From Paralithodes platypus (taxonomy: Eukaryota; Arthropoda; Malacostraca; Decapoda; Lithodidae): a DNA stretch of 64,000 bases. The notes under the pieces were generated by a model that was given only the letters and a program-made list of their open reading frames with translations, made no database searches and was not told the DNA's origin. Below are positions 21,754 to 32,460 of this stretch, piece after piece. The first letter of the stretch is position 1. The number at the start of each line of letters is the position of its first letter. The position numbers were made by a program, and so were the translations under genes. The stretch is taken from NCBI GenBank assembly GCA_032716605.1, contig CM064530.1:10027259-10091258 (forward strand), read 5' to 3'.

Positions 21754-21960
21754 TTACCCCTTCTGTACTGGCGACGTCTGTTGTATTTTAATCAAGCTCT
21801 ATTTAGACGATTTTATGTAGCTTAGGAAGAATCTGTGGTAGTAAAAGGGCTGATTGAGGTACTTCGAAGCCTTATAATTGCTAGTGAGCCTTCTTAAGCT
21901 GAATACAATCGATTAATAGTAGCCAGAATAAAAGAACGTCGCCGGTACAGAAGGGGTTAA
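21754..21960. mobile_element. Family B foldback element, complete
   Basis: Starts TTACCCCTTCTGTACTGGCG and ends CGCCGGTACAGAAGGGGTTA plus A. Arms share TTTAGACGATTTTATGTAGC against GAATACAATCGATTAATAGT. 207 bp, almost wholly palindromic; reference copy for the family. Confidence 0.8.
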
Positions 21961-22033
21961 CTGCTTTGTTAGTTATTGCAAAACGCCTACCGATATAAAT
22001 ATGTGTTCGTTGGTTTACAGTAGAATACATTTT

Positions 22034-22256
22034 GGAGAGAGAAAGGCCGTGTCTAGGTTATAATATGCAGTGAATTATTTTGGAGAGAGAAAGGCCGTGT
22101 CTAGGTTATAATATGCAGTGAATTATTTTGGAGAGAGAAAGGCCGTGTCTAGGTTATAATATGCAGTGAATTATTTTGGAGAGAGAAAATATGCAGTGAA
22201 TTATTTTGGAGAGAGAAAGGCCGTGTCTAGGTTATAATATGCAGTGAATTATTTTG
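22034..22256. repeat. 48-bp minisatellite, five units, one shortened
   Basis: Units begin at about 22034, 22082, 22130, 22178 and 22208. The core is GGAGAGAGAAAGGCCGTGTC then TAGGTTATAATATGCAG and TGAATTATTTT. Four units are 48 bp and essentially identical. The unit at 22178 is 30 bp, lacking exactly 18 bp (from GGCC to GGTTAT). Confidence 0.9.
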
Positions 22257-22379
22257 CCTCTTTGTGGTTTATTATATGCATAAAAGTTATACTGAGTTTT
22301 TTTTATATTGATTTATTCTGCTAGTGGTGCTAATATTCTTTGGAAACCAGTGCAGCTTGATAGAAACACAAACATTACC

Positions 22380-22620
22380 TGACTGCTAATATAGCAATAC
22401 TAATATAATAGAAATAATGATAATAATAATAAGAATTCTATTAATAATAATAATAACAATAATTATAATTATTGTAATTAATACTACTATTATTATTACA
22501 TAACCCCCATAGGGGTGGCGTAGTATAGCAATCATTGCGTCCGTGGGTCTGTCTGTCTGTCTATCCATCTGTCTGTGAATTTCTGTGTGTGCCCCAACGG
22601 AGCACACACATCACAGTCTG
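22380..22620. repeat. AT-rich trinucleotide tract and GTCT repeat region
   Basis: ATAATA/ATTATT low complexity at 22390-22500, then TCTGTCTGTCTGTCTATC and a short hairpin TGTGTGTGC..GCACACACA at 22583-22609. No gene. Confidence 0.6.
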
Positions 22621-22629
22621 CCATCTATG

Positions 22630-23790
22630 ATTTGTCAGAAACATTTACTAATTGTATAGTGGTACAGTACGCAGATGATACTAAATTTTTGAATAGCGGC
22701 ACTATTGATATGCTTCCCAACCTAACAAGGCAATCATAGATGATGTCGGAGACTGCTTCAAAATGTCACCATCATCACTACTGTATGTTGGGGTCCGCCG
22801 ACAGGAGTCTGATGAGCAGCTTAACCTGAGGAACGCCACCTTTATTATTTTAGATTCTGACAGAATTTGTTATATTTACCAAATAAAGCATTACTTCTGC
22901 TCCATGTGCATATATTTTACTTGTATGGTGAACATGTGAACAGTAAAGACCAGAAAATGGTTGTAAACAGCTAATATCTAGTGAAGAACGTATATTTGTG
23001 GTAGGAGGGGTTGGATGGAGGCGAGAGAGGGAGAGAACGACATAGATGTGCTTCCTGGGCCTGCATGAGGCAGACTGACAGACACAGTTGTCTTCCATGC
23101 ATGTGAAGGGGATGAGGAAGCGTGGAAGACAGTGACTCATCATATTTCGTGCAGGGAAAGGGAGGAATGACGAATATAAGAGGAAAAATAGCCAATAATT
23201 GAGGAGGGCTGAAGAGGAGCCCCGATAGTCTTATCACATGACAATTATATTTCTGATCAAAATCTGGATTCATGCTGAGATAATTATGAATTCTACTGAG
23301 CTAGCGCAGTACTGCTTGCTGTGTGCAGGGAATGTATGGATATTGGATGTGCTTCCATTAGACTCGCAGACTTTACTATCAAAATTAATGGTGGTGTTGC
23401 TTCATTTGGGGTAATTGTTTACAAGAACGGCTTCTCCGATGTGCGTGACCGCCGTCTAGCGAAGTAGAAGTAAACCTCTTACCAACTCTCTGCAATCTCT
23501 CTCTCTGCGCCGCAATGTTGCATATCTCTCGCTATTCCATCGCTACTACAATAATAAATGTTCCTCAGAGCTTTCCCAGTGTATACCACCTCCTCTACGT
23601 AGGGTACGTAGTATCCGTCTTGCAACACAATCCCACCCCTACTCTGAGCAACTCTCCAACCCAAGAATGAAACAATGCTCCCAATCCTTCTTCTATTCAA
23701 CTGCTGAGCTCTGGAACTCTCTCCCTCTTCTTATGACTTAAATTGCTTCAAAGTCAGTGTGTTCAGGCATTTTGGCTCGAACGTCTCTCG
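22630..23790 (+). pseudogene. Relic of a LINE reverse transcriptase, interrupted
   Basis: Plus-strand translation near 22650-22730 reads NCIVVQYADDTKFLNSG, with the YADD catalytic box of reverse transcriptases at 22668-22679, then hits a stop. At 23478-23741 another stretch reads RRNVAYLSLFHRYYNNKCSS, later PPPLRRVRSIRLATQ and STAELWNSLP, the typical carboxyl end of many non-LTR retrotransposon ORFs, then a stop and a frameshift into NCFKVSVFRHF. Bases 22850-23225 between these blocks match a different dispersed element. The whole is a dead copy. Confidence 0.75.
22850..23225. mobile_element. Diverged relative of the 640-bp TIR element
   Basis: GATTCTGACAGAATTTGTTA, ATTTTACTTGTATGGTGAAC and AAGAGGAAAAATAGCCAATA, AATTGAGGAGGG follow in the same order as in 33724-34365. 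It lies within the LINE relic. TIRs are not recognisable here. Confidence 0.5.
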
Positions 23791-23894
23791 ATTTTGGCCC
23801 TGTTACTCTTCAACTCTGAGATAGGCACTCGATACAAGCAGTTCTGCATGTTGTCTCCCTCACTCACATAGAAAAAAACCAAACAAACACTCAA

Positions 23895-24200
23895 GTGACT
23901 CACCCGCCTCCTCCGACATTATCTATTACCCTAACCTAACAACCTGACCTAACAGGCCCCGGCTGCTCTTAAAAATTACGTAGAAGACGTCAAATTACTA
24001 TAAATAAAACAATGCAGGACCTAGCAAGGATACTCGTGGATTTAAACAGTCAGGTGAGTCACCCGCCTTCTCCGTCCTCCTACGACAATTATATTGTCAT
24101 TACGCTAACCTGAAAACATGACTTAACCTGGGGGCTGCCTCCCCCAGTCCACCGCTGCTCTTAAAATTGATGTAGAAGACATCATATTACTAGAAAGCAC
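23895..24200. repeat. Two related ~130-bp blocks
   Basis: Block 1 (about 23895-24000) and block 2 (about 24053-24195) share GTGACTCACCCGCC, CCTAACCT, the ACCTGACCTAAC/ACATGACTTAACC segment, GCTGCTCTTAAAA and GTAGAAGACRTCAWATTACTA. Both are non-coding. Confidence 0.6.
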
Positions 24201-24460
24201 TGCGGGAGAGTGAAAAACAACCTCCGCGATAGCGCATCGTAACAATAGAAAACGGGAGTTTTCGAGGGTAAGCTCGTCTGCTATAATATCGTCTGTCCAC
24301 AAAAATTATATCATAAATTCAGCATTTTCGCTCTGAAATTCACTATTCTAATCCCTCCAGGGTTTGAACTTGAGGGTAGGTCACCGTACCCAAGAAACCC
24401 ATTAGTCTATGGGTCAGAAGGGAGGTCGGTATCGTGAATGATGGTTAATTGTAAATATCT

Positions 24461-24655
24461 TTCATTATAAGTAGGCCAAAAATCCTGACCCTTTACTTTC
24501 TGTAGCTCAAAAAGGGCCAGGGACAATGGTCTGTTCATGTCCACACCAAACCCTTGGCTGACTCTTGCAAACGGTAGAAATGTTAGCTCGATTTCTCTAG
24601 CCGTTTTTGAGTTATAAGAGGCTGAAGTGTGGATTTCTGGCCTACCTATAATGAA
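24461..24655. mobile_element. 195-bp MITE with 25-bp TIRs
   Basis: Termini TTCATTATAAGTAGGCCA.. (24461) and ..TGGCCTACCTATAATGAA (to 24655) pair as inverted repeats, 23 of 25 bases. Inner GCTCAAAAA and TTTTTGAGTT extend the pairing. No coding capacity. Only one copy in this window. Confidence 0.75.
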
Positions 24656-24848
24656 CAGAGTACAGTAATAATCTACCCTACATTGTATACATTGTTGCTG
24701 AGAAACTGTCCCCGTTGGATGGTACCGATTCGCTAAGTTACGGGATCTGAGTCATAAAGAGAAACTGCAGAATACAGACATTTAGAACTTTTCTATATAC
24801 ACAAAAGTGGGATTAGGAAGAAAAACTTGAATTCAATTGCATACATAT

Positions 24849-24854
24849 TTTAAT
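24849..24854 (-). terminator. Poly(A) signal ATTAAA, copy 5
   Basis: Minus-strand ATTAAA about 135 nt past the stop codon. The 3' UTR here is more diverged than in other copies. Confidence 0.7.
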
Positions 24855-24987
24855 AAATAAAATAATTTATCAGAAATAAAATAATTTACAAAGGTAAATC
24901 CTGGCTCAAGAAAGGTTAGGGCGCACCAGGTCGCTTTCATAGACATAAAACCTGTTATTTCCATTGTCTTAGGCACGTCAAATCCGT

Positions 24988-26514
24988 TTACTTGGATTCG
25001 TCGGAGCCATACTCGAAGGATCGGGACTCGAAGGATCGGGACTCATAGGATCCGGAGTCGAAGCGGGCTTCACCAGAGTAAGTGACATCGGCAATGTAGC
25101 CAGAGTCACCGTCAACGTAGTAGGCAACCTTCTGCAGGCGACCGTCGGGAAGCTGCACGTAGTAGGACCCCTGGGTTTGGTCTCCGTCACGGGTCTCCTG
25201 TTGGCCATAGTGGTTCTCAGAGGAGTCGTCATCGACAGCCCAGTTGAAGTTGTACTCGCCAGACTCAAAGGACTGAAAATAAAAGCAAGGAATATTATGT
25301 TTGTGAACATAATTGATATGAACAAATATTTTAATCATAGATATTTTTTACTACATTCAATAATACAAATATGGTCTTTGGTGACAGCTATGCGAAGCAA
25401 TATTTGACTTACATCAGAACCAGAGTTGGATCCATAGAACTCATGGCTGTCGGCAGCGACCAGGGCGGCCAGGCCCAAAAAGATAAGGATCTGTGGATAA
25501 AGGAAAGATATGGTAAAGAACATGAGAACAAAGGAACAGTAGCATGTGTTTATATGTGCAAATATTAGGTAATGCTATACACGACGGACTGAAATCCATT
25601 ATTCAGAATCAAATTTGTCGCCCACATATAAATGTTTCATGGCATTTTTTTTAAATTATGTTGTTTTTGCAATCCAACTTCAAACAGTTCTGCATTTGAA
25701 TTGGTAACATACACAGTGCTTTAATAAAATAAAAAATAATAATTTAATAAGCTAGTTTTAGAAATATGTCTATTAGGCATATAATACGTATTACAGTATA
25801 CATACTATATATGATGATCATTTCATATGAAGAAAAGAATGATAATGAAACGTTCTAACTATGCACTGATGCAGATGTATCAAAGCAGTAACTAAATAGT
25901 ATATTATACTTTTCTATCTCTATTTAACAATGTATGATGAATTGTACTCTTATCTATAGCTAGGCTGATCTATAGAATTGTGTAATCGTAAATTAATGAT
26001 TCTAAAATAATTAAAACAACAGTACACGTAATTGATAGTCCCTAAAACAATACGTTGTTGTATTGTTAAGTATTTTCTAACGTTACACAAGGTATTTATA
26101 TAAAACTAATACCAAATAGTTCTTAGGTTTACATCTTAAATTGTCTCAATATCTATCAATGTATACCATATTTACAACGAATTACCCTGACGTTCATTGT
26201 TTATTGGGTTTACAGGTTCTTTAGGAAATAATTGAAAAACAGCAAATAATCGGAAAGCTAGATATTTGTAATCCCTAACTATACACTGGTTTCTTTTCAA
26301 CTGACGGTAAATTGAATAGTTCCCATCAAGTTTTCTCCACTATTTTGAAGAATTGTTAGTGAAATATGGTGCTAATTATATAAACTTGGTCTTAATATGA
26401 TGCAGAGACATAGTGGTTATTTGTCCATTAAGTATCGAGAAATTAGCTGCTAAAGGATGAAATGAATTCGAGTATATATATGTATAATGACGGAAGAAGT
26501 ACCTTGGAGTTCAT
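24988..26514 (-). CDS. RR-type cuticle protein, array copy 5 (type A, MNSK variant)
   Basis: Exon 1 26503-26514 encodes MNSK rather than MNAK; exon 2 25413-25490; exon 3 24988-25272; introns 1012 and 140 nt; 124 residues. Signal peptide MNSKILIFLGLAALVAA. Mature start is DSHEFYGSNSGSD, with H20 where other copies have R. In the tail, S111 becomes F (SRSFESRSFEYGSDESK). The RR domain keeps all hallmarks. The donor of exon 2 is GTAAGT after GAT. It is the most distinct intact type A copy and the likely parent of the 5' half of copy 9. Confidence 0.9.
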
Positions 26515-26540
26515 TGTGTAGTGTAGCTAGGTCAAAACTT

Positions 26541-26586
26541 AACTGACTAGACCTACCCGGGGTGCCCTATATATACCCTACGAAAC
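26541..26586 (-). promoter_or_regulatory. Core promoter of copy 5
   Basis: TATA GTATATATAG at 26577-26586, initiator TCAGTT at 26541-26546. Upstream C/A-rich block (AAACACCACACCTCCACCAC) retained. Confidence 0.85.
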
Positions 26587-26734
26587 ACCACACCTCCACC
26601 ACCCCCATGTTTCCTCACCTCTTGCCCTCACCTCCAACACACTCATAACCTTTGGCTTTTTTCATATTCCTAATTTTGCTACCGATTGCTACTTACGTTG
26701 TGTGAAGTAATAACAGAACTTAGTTGCAACGTAT

Positions 26735-26741
26735 CCAGCAA

Positions 26742-26773
<32 letters not shown>

Positions 26774-27447
26774 AATAATAATCTATCTATCTATCTATCT
26801 ATTGCCTGACGCCGTGATCCCCGAAGGGGTGGCCACGAACGAACCGCCCCCATGCACCTCTGTCCCTAGTCAGTCGACGCCCCTCTCCCCAACCAGTACC
26901 GCCTTCGTTCATGTACTTCCTCACTCCATCCTTCCACCTCTCATTCGGTCTACCTCTCCCTCTCTGTCCCTCCACCTCGCTCTCGTACACCCTCTTAGTC
27001 ATTCTCTCGCTTTCCATACGTTCCATATGGCCGAACCATCTCAAGTTGTTCCTTTTCACACTTTCCAGCACATCTACCTCCACACCACACCTCCTTCTTA
27101 CTTCCTCATTAGTCTGTCTATCCCTCCATGTAACTCCGCACGCACTCCTTAAGTAATTCATTTCCACTGCTCTCACTCTTGGTCTGAGTCTCAATGTCCA
27201 TACTTCGATTCCGTAAGTCAGTGTCGGGATTACCACATTGGCATGCAAGGACTTCTTCACTTCCATACTGACCACCCTATTTCTTGTTACTGCTTTTAGA
27301 ATTCCTACAACCCTCTTCCCCTGTTGTACCCTAATAATAATATGAATATTATGCCTGGAGTCCATGTGACGGAGGGATTTATCAAAAATGTCTTGAATTT
27401 TAACTATCCAATCTGAGATGAGATAGATGAGCCTTCTCCTCACCCTC
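26735..27447 (-). mobile_element. 5'-truncated LINE with target-site duplication
   Basis: Minus-strand frame to 26799 encodes the end of a non-LTR reverse transcriptase ORF: RVQQGKRVVGILKAVTRNR, VVIPTLTYGIEVWTL, MNYLRSACGVTWRDR, RWFGHMERM and RGRGRPNERWKDGVRKYM, ending GRFVRGHPFGDHGVRQ. The catalytic domain is absent. The 3' end is a simple-repeat tail (AGAT, ATT and ATTT units, 26742-26803). The 17-bp string ACTTAGTTGCAACGTAT flanks both sides (26718-26734 and 27448-27464), the target-site duplication. Confidence 0.85.
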
Positions 27448-27545
27448 ACTTAGTTGCAACGTATGCATCCATTTATTTTTTATTTTGTTTATTATGAATA
27501 TTATGCCTGGAGTCGGACGAAATAATGGAACGATTTGACGGAGGA

Positions 27546-27547
<2 letters not shown>

Positions 27548-27619
<72 letters not shown>
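27548..27619. repeat. (GT)n microsatellite
   Basis: About 36 uninterrupted GT units. Confidence 0.95.
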
Positions 27620-27621
<2 letters not shown>

Positions 27622-27709
27622 TATATCAAGCCTAAATTGATGCCATCAATTACTATGAGCTTATGCTATGTTAGGATTGGTTACATTGGATTAGATTAAG
27701 GCACAAGTA

Positions 27710-27736
27710 GTTTAGGTTAGGTTAGGTTAGATTAGA
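27710..27736. repeat. Short TTAGG-like tract
   Basis: GGTTAGGTTAGGTTAG followed by ATTAGATGA. It resembles the arthropod telomere motif TTAGG but with spacing GGTTA repeated three times only. Confidence 0.5.
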
Positions 27737-27914
27737 TGACAGAGATATTTGATTAAGCTGCTTTATTTTTGGATAAACAAGATTATGGTATACGAGGTTT
27801 AATTTTGTTGTCTTTGAACAAATTGAAACTTCTGCCACCCTCTATTCGGGACAGAATTTACAAGGTCAAGCGTAATATATGACCTCTGATTTATCAATAA
27901 TTGTGTGTAATCCT

Positions 27915-28435
27915 TATTATATCTGTTTGTCTGTCTGTCTGTTTGTTTGTTTGTGTGTAAACAAGATATCTAAACATAAGTTATGATCCGATTTTCACGA
28001 AAGTTGGTGGACAGATAGAATATGCGGCAAGGAAGAAGTGACTTCATTTAAAAGACGATCGGTAGAGCGCATGTCTCCGCCATCGTAGGCGGAGGGACGC
28101 GCTCTCCCAAATGCCCCTCTAGTTAAACTATGCAATTAACTTCTTAACTAACCAAACTTGACTCAATTTGTTGAAATCTATTAGATATATGAACATATTT
28201 CGAAGTATTTTTTTACCGCATTTGCCTACGATTGATCGACTTGGTTGTAGTTGTTATCTTGATGTTCTTGTTGTTACATTCGCTAACGAAGTTGAACGGA
28301 GGTTATATTATTACCTCCTTTTGTCTGTGTGCCTGTAGACAAGATATCTCACACATTCATGAACCGAGTTTCAAGAAATTTGGTTGGCAGATAGGATATA
28401 CGCCAAGGAAAAAGTTATTCAATTTAGTGATTCCT
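27915..28435. repeat. Two copies of a dispersed repeat with shared core
   Basis: Blocks at about 27915-28060 and 28310-28435 both have a TGTCTGT-type start, ACAAGATATCT, a GATTTTCACGAAAGTTGG / GAGTTTCAAGAAATTTGG core, CAGATAG..ATATRCG and AAGGAARAAGT. Such repeats are common in marine invertebrate genomes (from general knowledge). A GC-rich hairpin GTCTCCGCC..GGCGGAGGGAC lies at 28071-28096. Confidence 0.6.
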
Positions 28436-28582
28436 AATAGTAGCAAATGTAAATAGTGGGATGTAACTACAGTATATAATACCCCTGTTAGTTTTATTGA
28501 TAATAATTATAGTATTAATAATATCAACAATGTAAAATAATAAATTATAATAATGATAATAATAATACAAATAATAATAATT

Positions 28583-28736
28583 TCATATTTGTTCTCACCA
28601 ACCCACCAACTAATATACAAATAAACCAAACTAATGAAATCAATGAAAGTAATGAATACATGTGGTACTCCAAGGACTCGAACCTAGGATATTCACACCG
28701 AAATTCCGCACACTAAGCATTATGATATCAAGACAG
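28583..28736 (-). mobile_element. tRNA-derived SINE-like element
   Basis: Minus strand: box B AGGTTCGAGTCC, preceded by GATATCATAATGCTTAGTG as the degenerate box A region, followed by ACCACATG and a TTTCATTGATTTCATTAG tail. Recurs at 52279-52432. Confidence 0.65.
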
Positions 28737-28742
28737 TAATAA

Positions 28743-28918
<176 letters not shown>

Positions 28919-29182
28919 GGGTAAAGTAAGAGGTTTATATTCATTCTGTACACTTTTCCTAATAATTTTAACATTAGCCTACATCATTAGGTCTATCATA
29001 GATTTTGACATTTAATAAAGATAATTAGTAAAATTATGACTGATAATAGCACACCATAAATCGGAGGCAAATGTATATCTGCTACAGTAGCGATGGTTCT
29101 ATACCTATGCAAGCACAACTGAATTCATGTCAGGACCATCATTATAATAATATAAGACCATTCTGACAAACAACGTGATAAT

Positions 29183-29225
29183 TTGCCTCCTGGTGGCCAT
29201 ATTGGCTCTCAGAGGAGTCGTCATC
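29183..29225 (-). pseudogene. Relic fragment of cuticle exon 3
   Basis: GCCTCCTGGTGGCCATATTG then GCTCTCAGAGGAGTCGTCAT match, with few changes, the part of exon 3 encoding DDDSSENHYGQQE (compare 25194-25230). The match stops abruptly on both sides. To its right, 29245-29315 resembles the flank of copy 2 at 10790-10855. A dead twelfth unit. Confidence 0.75.
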
Positions 29226-29319
29226 CAGAGCGAAAAGGTTTATTCAAAGTGCTTAGAATTGAACTACATTTCATTTGGGGCCCAACCTTTTAGTTAATTT
29301 GTATGAACATTAACACTCT

Positions 29320-30300
29320 AAAGCTCCAATACTCAATTTGAGTATTCGTGAAGGGTGTTCCTAAATGCACCAATATGCTATAAGCGTATTAGTGACTTTA
29401 AACATTTGCTAAATATATGCCCAATACGCGATTTGAGTCAAATTCTGGCAGAGAAATGGGCCGGATATGTGTCTCAATGGCAATCATTTGGCACCACTGT
29501 CCCCAGTCAAACCTCCATTCCCAGAGGTAGAAAGAGCGAGAGTTTCTCAGTTTATGTTCATCAGTAAAGTGAGAATGTCGCTCTCGATCCATTTAAAGTT
29601 GGCGGATTTATCGGCTGGACTACGAGTATGTGTACCTAATACTATATGATAAAGTTATACGTCTTTGAATAGTTTATTTTTACTACATGTATAGTTTTAA
29701 CTAATGTCTGTGTATTGTGTGAAAGTTTAAACAAAATATCCCTTATAAAGGTTTTTATTTGACAGCAAGTGAATATCTTTGAATGTATAATGTATAGCAT
29801 GTAAAGAATTATTGTAGGTCAAAACAGAGCGATAACTTACGTGCATCGTCTGGTCTCGGAGCACAAATGGCACTTAAGAGTGAAAGGTAGTCGAAATAAG
29901 TTTCCAAGATACCGAACTAGACGTGAGAGAGTTAACACTCGTGACAGAACAACCCTTAAACATATATATACACATTACCATTTTTATTTCTCTAAACAAA
30001 GTGTTTCATTTCATAAGGATTTTATACCAAATCATTAATATTTTCTGGACACTATTTTAACAATTACTAGTTTTCATTAACACTTCTAATATTTCATTAG
30101 TTATCCTTAGAACAAATATATGTTAATATATATGATTATATGTTGTGTTTTCCCGGAAATATCACTATCAATATTCCCATTAAGGCCTTTCATAACTATT
30201 TAAATCTCAATCAAGTTATGCTAAACATTTGATCGAAATAGCTTTCCAGGATACGAAATTAAGGAATACAAACAAACATGAGAAAATATTGCATAATTAT
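29320..30300. other. Spacer and 3' flank of copy 6
   Basis: Left part (GTATTCGTGAAGGGTGTTCC, GGCGGATTTATCGGCTGGAC) is homologous to sequence in copy 1 intron and in later spacers. Right part is the type B 3' flank (TTAACACTTCTAATATTTC). No gene. Confidence 0.55.
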
Positions 30301-30306
30301 TTTAAT
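30301..30306 (-). terminator. Poly(A) signal ATTAAA, copy 6
   Basis: Minus-strand ATTAAA about 125 nt past the stop codon. Confidence 0.7.
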
Positions 30307-30431
30307 AAATAAATTAATATATCGGAAGGAAAAATAATAATTTACAAAGATTCAGGAGAGGGAAAGAGTGTAAGGGCGTCGTTGTCGTTGACACCCACGA
30401 TATCCATTGTCTAGGATTAGTTATAATCCAT

Positions 30432-31502
30432 TTACTTGGATTCGTCGGAGCCATACTCGAAGGATCGGGACTCGGAGGATCGGGACTCATAGGATCCGGA
30501 GTCGAAGCGGGCTTCACCAGAGTAAGTGACATCGGCAATGTAGCCGGAGTCACCGTCAACGTAGTAGGCAACCTTCTGCAGGCGACCGTCGGGAAGCTGC
30601 ACGTAGTACGACCCCTGGGTCTGGTCGCCATCACGGGTCTCCTGTTGGCCGTAGTGGTTCCCAGAGGAGTCGTCATCGACGGCCCAGTTGAAGTCGTACT
30701 TGGCCTCGCTGGACTCGTAGGACTCGGAGGACTGGAAATATGAAAACAAATAATGTATTTAAACTTCAAGAAAGCATCATTTGTTCTATCCCCCCAAAAA
30801 AATATATAAACAAATATCTTCAAATGTTTGTTTGTTATATCATTTGTTATCATAATTTTACAAAGAATGTTTTTTACTCACGCCAGAGTTGGATCCGTAG
30901 AATTCACGGCTGTCGGCAGCAACCAGGGCAGCCAGGCCCAAAAGGATGACGATCTGTTGACAAAAGAAAGACACGGTGAGGAACATTTATAAACACCCAC
31001 CCACACACATTGATATATTGTGTACGCCATCAACTGCACAACATATAGCTATCATCAACCCTTATAGTACCAGTGCCGTCCTTTTAACTTTATTCTGGCT
31101 ACTGTTAGATGATTTTATTCAGCTTAAAAAGAGCCTCCAGCAATTAGGTGGCTTCGAACTATCTCACTTAATAATTTTTACTACCACAGATCCTTCTTAA
31201 ACTGCACATAATCATCTAAATAAGCTAGAAAGGTGAATTTTTATTATTTGTATCTTCTCACCACAAATTCAGAATATCCTTATCTGTATAATAGCTTTTT
31301 TTGTTTTGTAATTATCATAATTCACGGGGTAAATATTGCATCACTGTGGTAAAAAGAGTGAATTGCATTTAAATCCAGATTTGACTGCCTAAATCAAAAT
31401 AAGTTATAGTTGTATGTACATCTATACATTTATATTTACATCTCTATATCTGCAATCTTTAAATAGCTATGCATAAATAATTAAAGGTACCTTGGCGTTC
31501 AT
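30432..31502 (-). CDS. RR-type cuticle protein, array copy 6 (type B)
   Basis: Exon 1 31491-31502 (MNAK), exon 2 30882-30953 (72 nt), exon 3 30432-30731 (300 nt); introns 537 and 150 nt; 127 residues. Type B differs around the second splice junction: exon 2 stops at SNSG with donor GTGAGT, and exon 3 opens SSESYESSEAKYDFNW. The signal peptide is MNAKIVILLGLAALVAA. The RR domain spans residues 40-100. E52 of the SSENHYG motif is G here (SSGNHYG), shared only with copy 10. The tail ends GSDESK. Intron 1 contains a family B foldback element (31057-31235). Confidence 0.9.
31057..31235. mobile_element. Family B foldback element in copy 6 intron 1
   Basis: AACCCTTATAGTACCAGTGC at left, TTTATTCTGGCTACTGTTAG, CACAGATCCTTCTTAAACTG and a shortened right arm ending TAGAAAGGTGAA. 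The same insertion sits in intron 1 of copies 7, 8, 10 and 11, so it predates the type B duplications. Confidence 0.7.
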
Positions 31503-31528
31503 TGTGTAGTGTAGCTAGGTGTGGACTT

Positions 31529-31564
31529 AACTGACTAGATCTGCCCTGACTGCCCTATATATAC
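31529..31564 (-). promoter_or_regulatory. Core promoter of copy 6
   Basis: TATA GTATATATAG at 31555-31564, initiator TCAGTT at 31529-31534. Type B promoters share TGACTGCCC beside TATA where most type A copies have GGGTGCCC. Confidence 0.85.
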
Positions 31565-32152
31565 CCTAACAAACCCCACACCTCCAACACCCCCATGTTT
31601 CCTCACCTCTTTCCCTCCCCTCCACCACACTCACAACCTTCGCATTCTTCAGGTTTTTGCTACCATATTTTCCTTTCTCTGAGTATGGCTGTTGTTATTG
31701 TCGATTTTCTTTGTTTATCTCGTGATTAATATACAATCAAACAAAAAACATACAAAACATTAAAACAAGAGAGGGAGATAGACAGAGGATTGGGCTGGTT
31801 ACATGTTTTATGTGGAATTGTAACAAAATAATTGTAAACAAAACATTCGAGTGACTCGTCTACATTTTCTCATGAGGCTGCTTGACACCGACTCTCTTTC
31901 TCTCTCAGTTCATTCATATTCATTATTTTATCTTTCTTTTCTTTCTTCCACTCCAAAAAAACAAATACTCACGAAAACAAAGAAATGCGAACATCAACAG
32001 ACCGACTGGTTCAGACGAGGCTGCTCGTTCTTAGTAAATGGAGAAGTAGCACATTTCTGCAAAACTGAATTAATTTTAACGTCACTTATTTAGGGGTTTG
32101 ATTGTATGAATTGATCTCTGCGTATTTTGAAAGACTATATCAGTCTCACAAT

Positions 32153-32367
32153 TTACCCTTCCAATTCCGGTGCCGTCCTTTTATAACTTTATTCTGGCAA
32201 CTATTAAACGATTGTATTCAGTTTCAAAAGGGCCTCCAGCAATTAACAGGCTTCGAACTATCTCATTAACCTTACTTACTACAGCAGATCCTTCTTAAAC
32301 TATACAACATTTTCTAAATATAGCTATAATAAAATATATAAATCGTCGCCGGTACAGAAGGGGTTAA
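32153..32367. mobile_element. Family B foldback element
   Basis: Left TTACCCTTCCAATTCCGGTG, right TCGCCGGTACAGAAGGGGTT plus AA; ACTTTATTCTGGCAACTATT pairs with the AAATATAGCTATAATAAAAT side. 215 bp. Present in all type B spacers. Confidence 0.75.
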
Positions 32368-32460
32368 TAACTTGTCGTGGCGTTCTAAATAGTTACTACC
32401 CAGTTAAAAAAAATAAAATTAAAACAATATTTACTTAGCTTGATCTGGTTTGACTTGCTG

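Noticed and set aside
22034..22256. CRISPR-like regular repeats
   Set aside because: Units are directly adjacent without unique spacers, in a eukaryotic context; a minisatellite.
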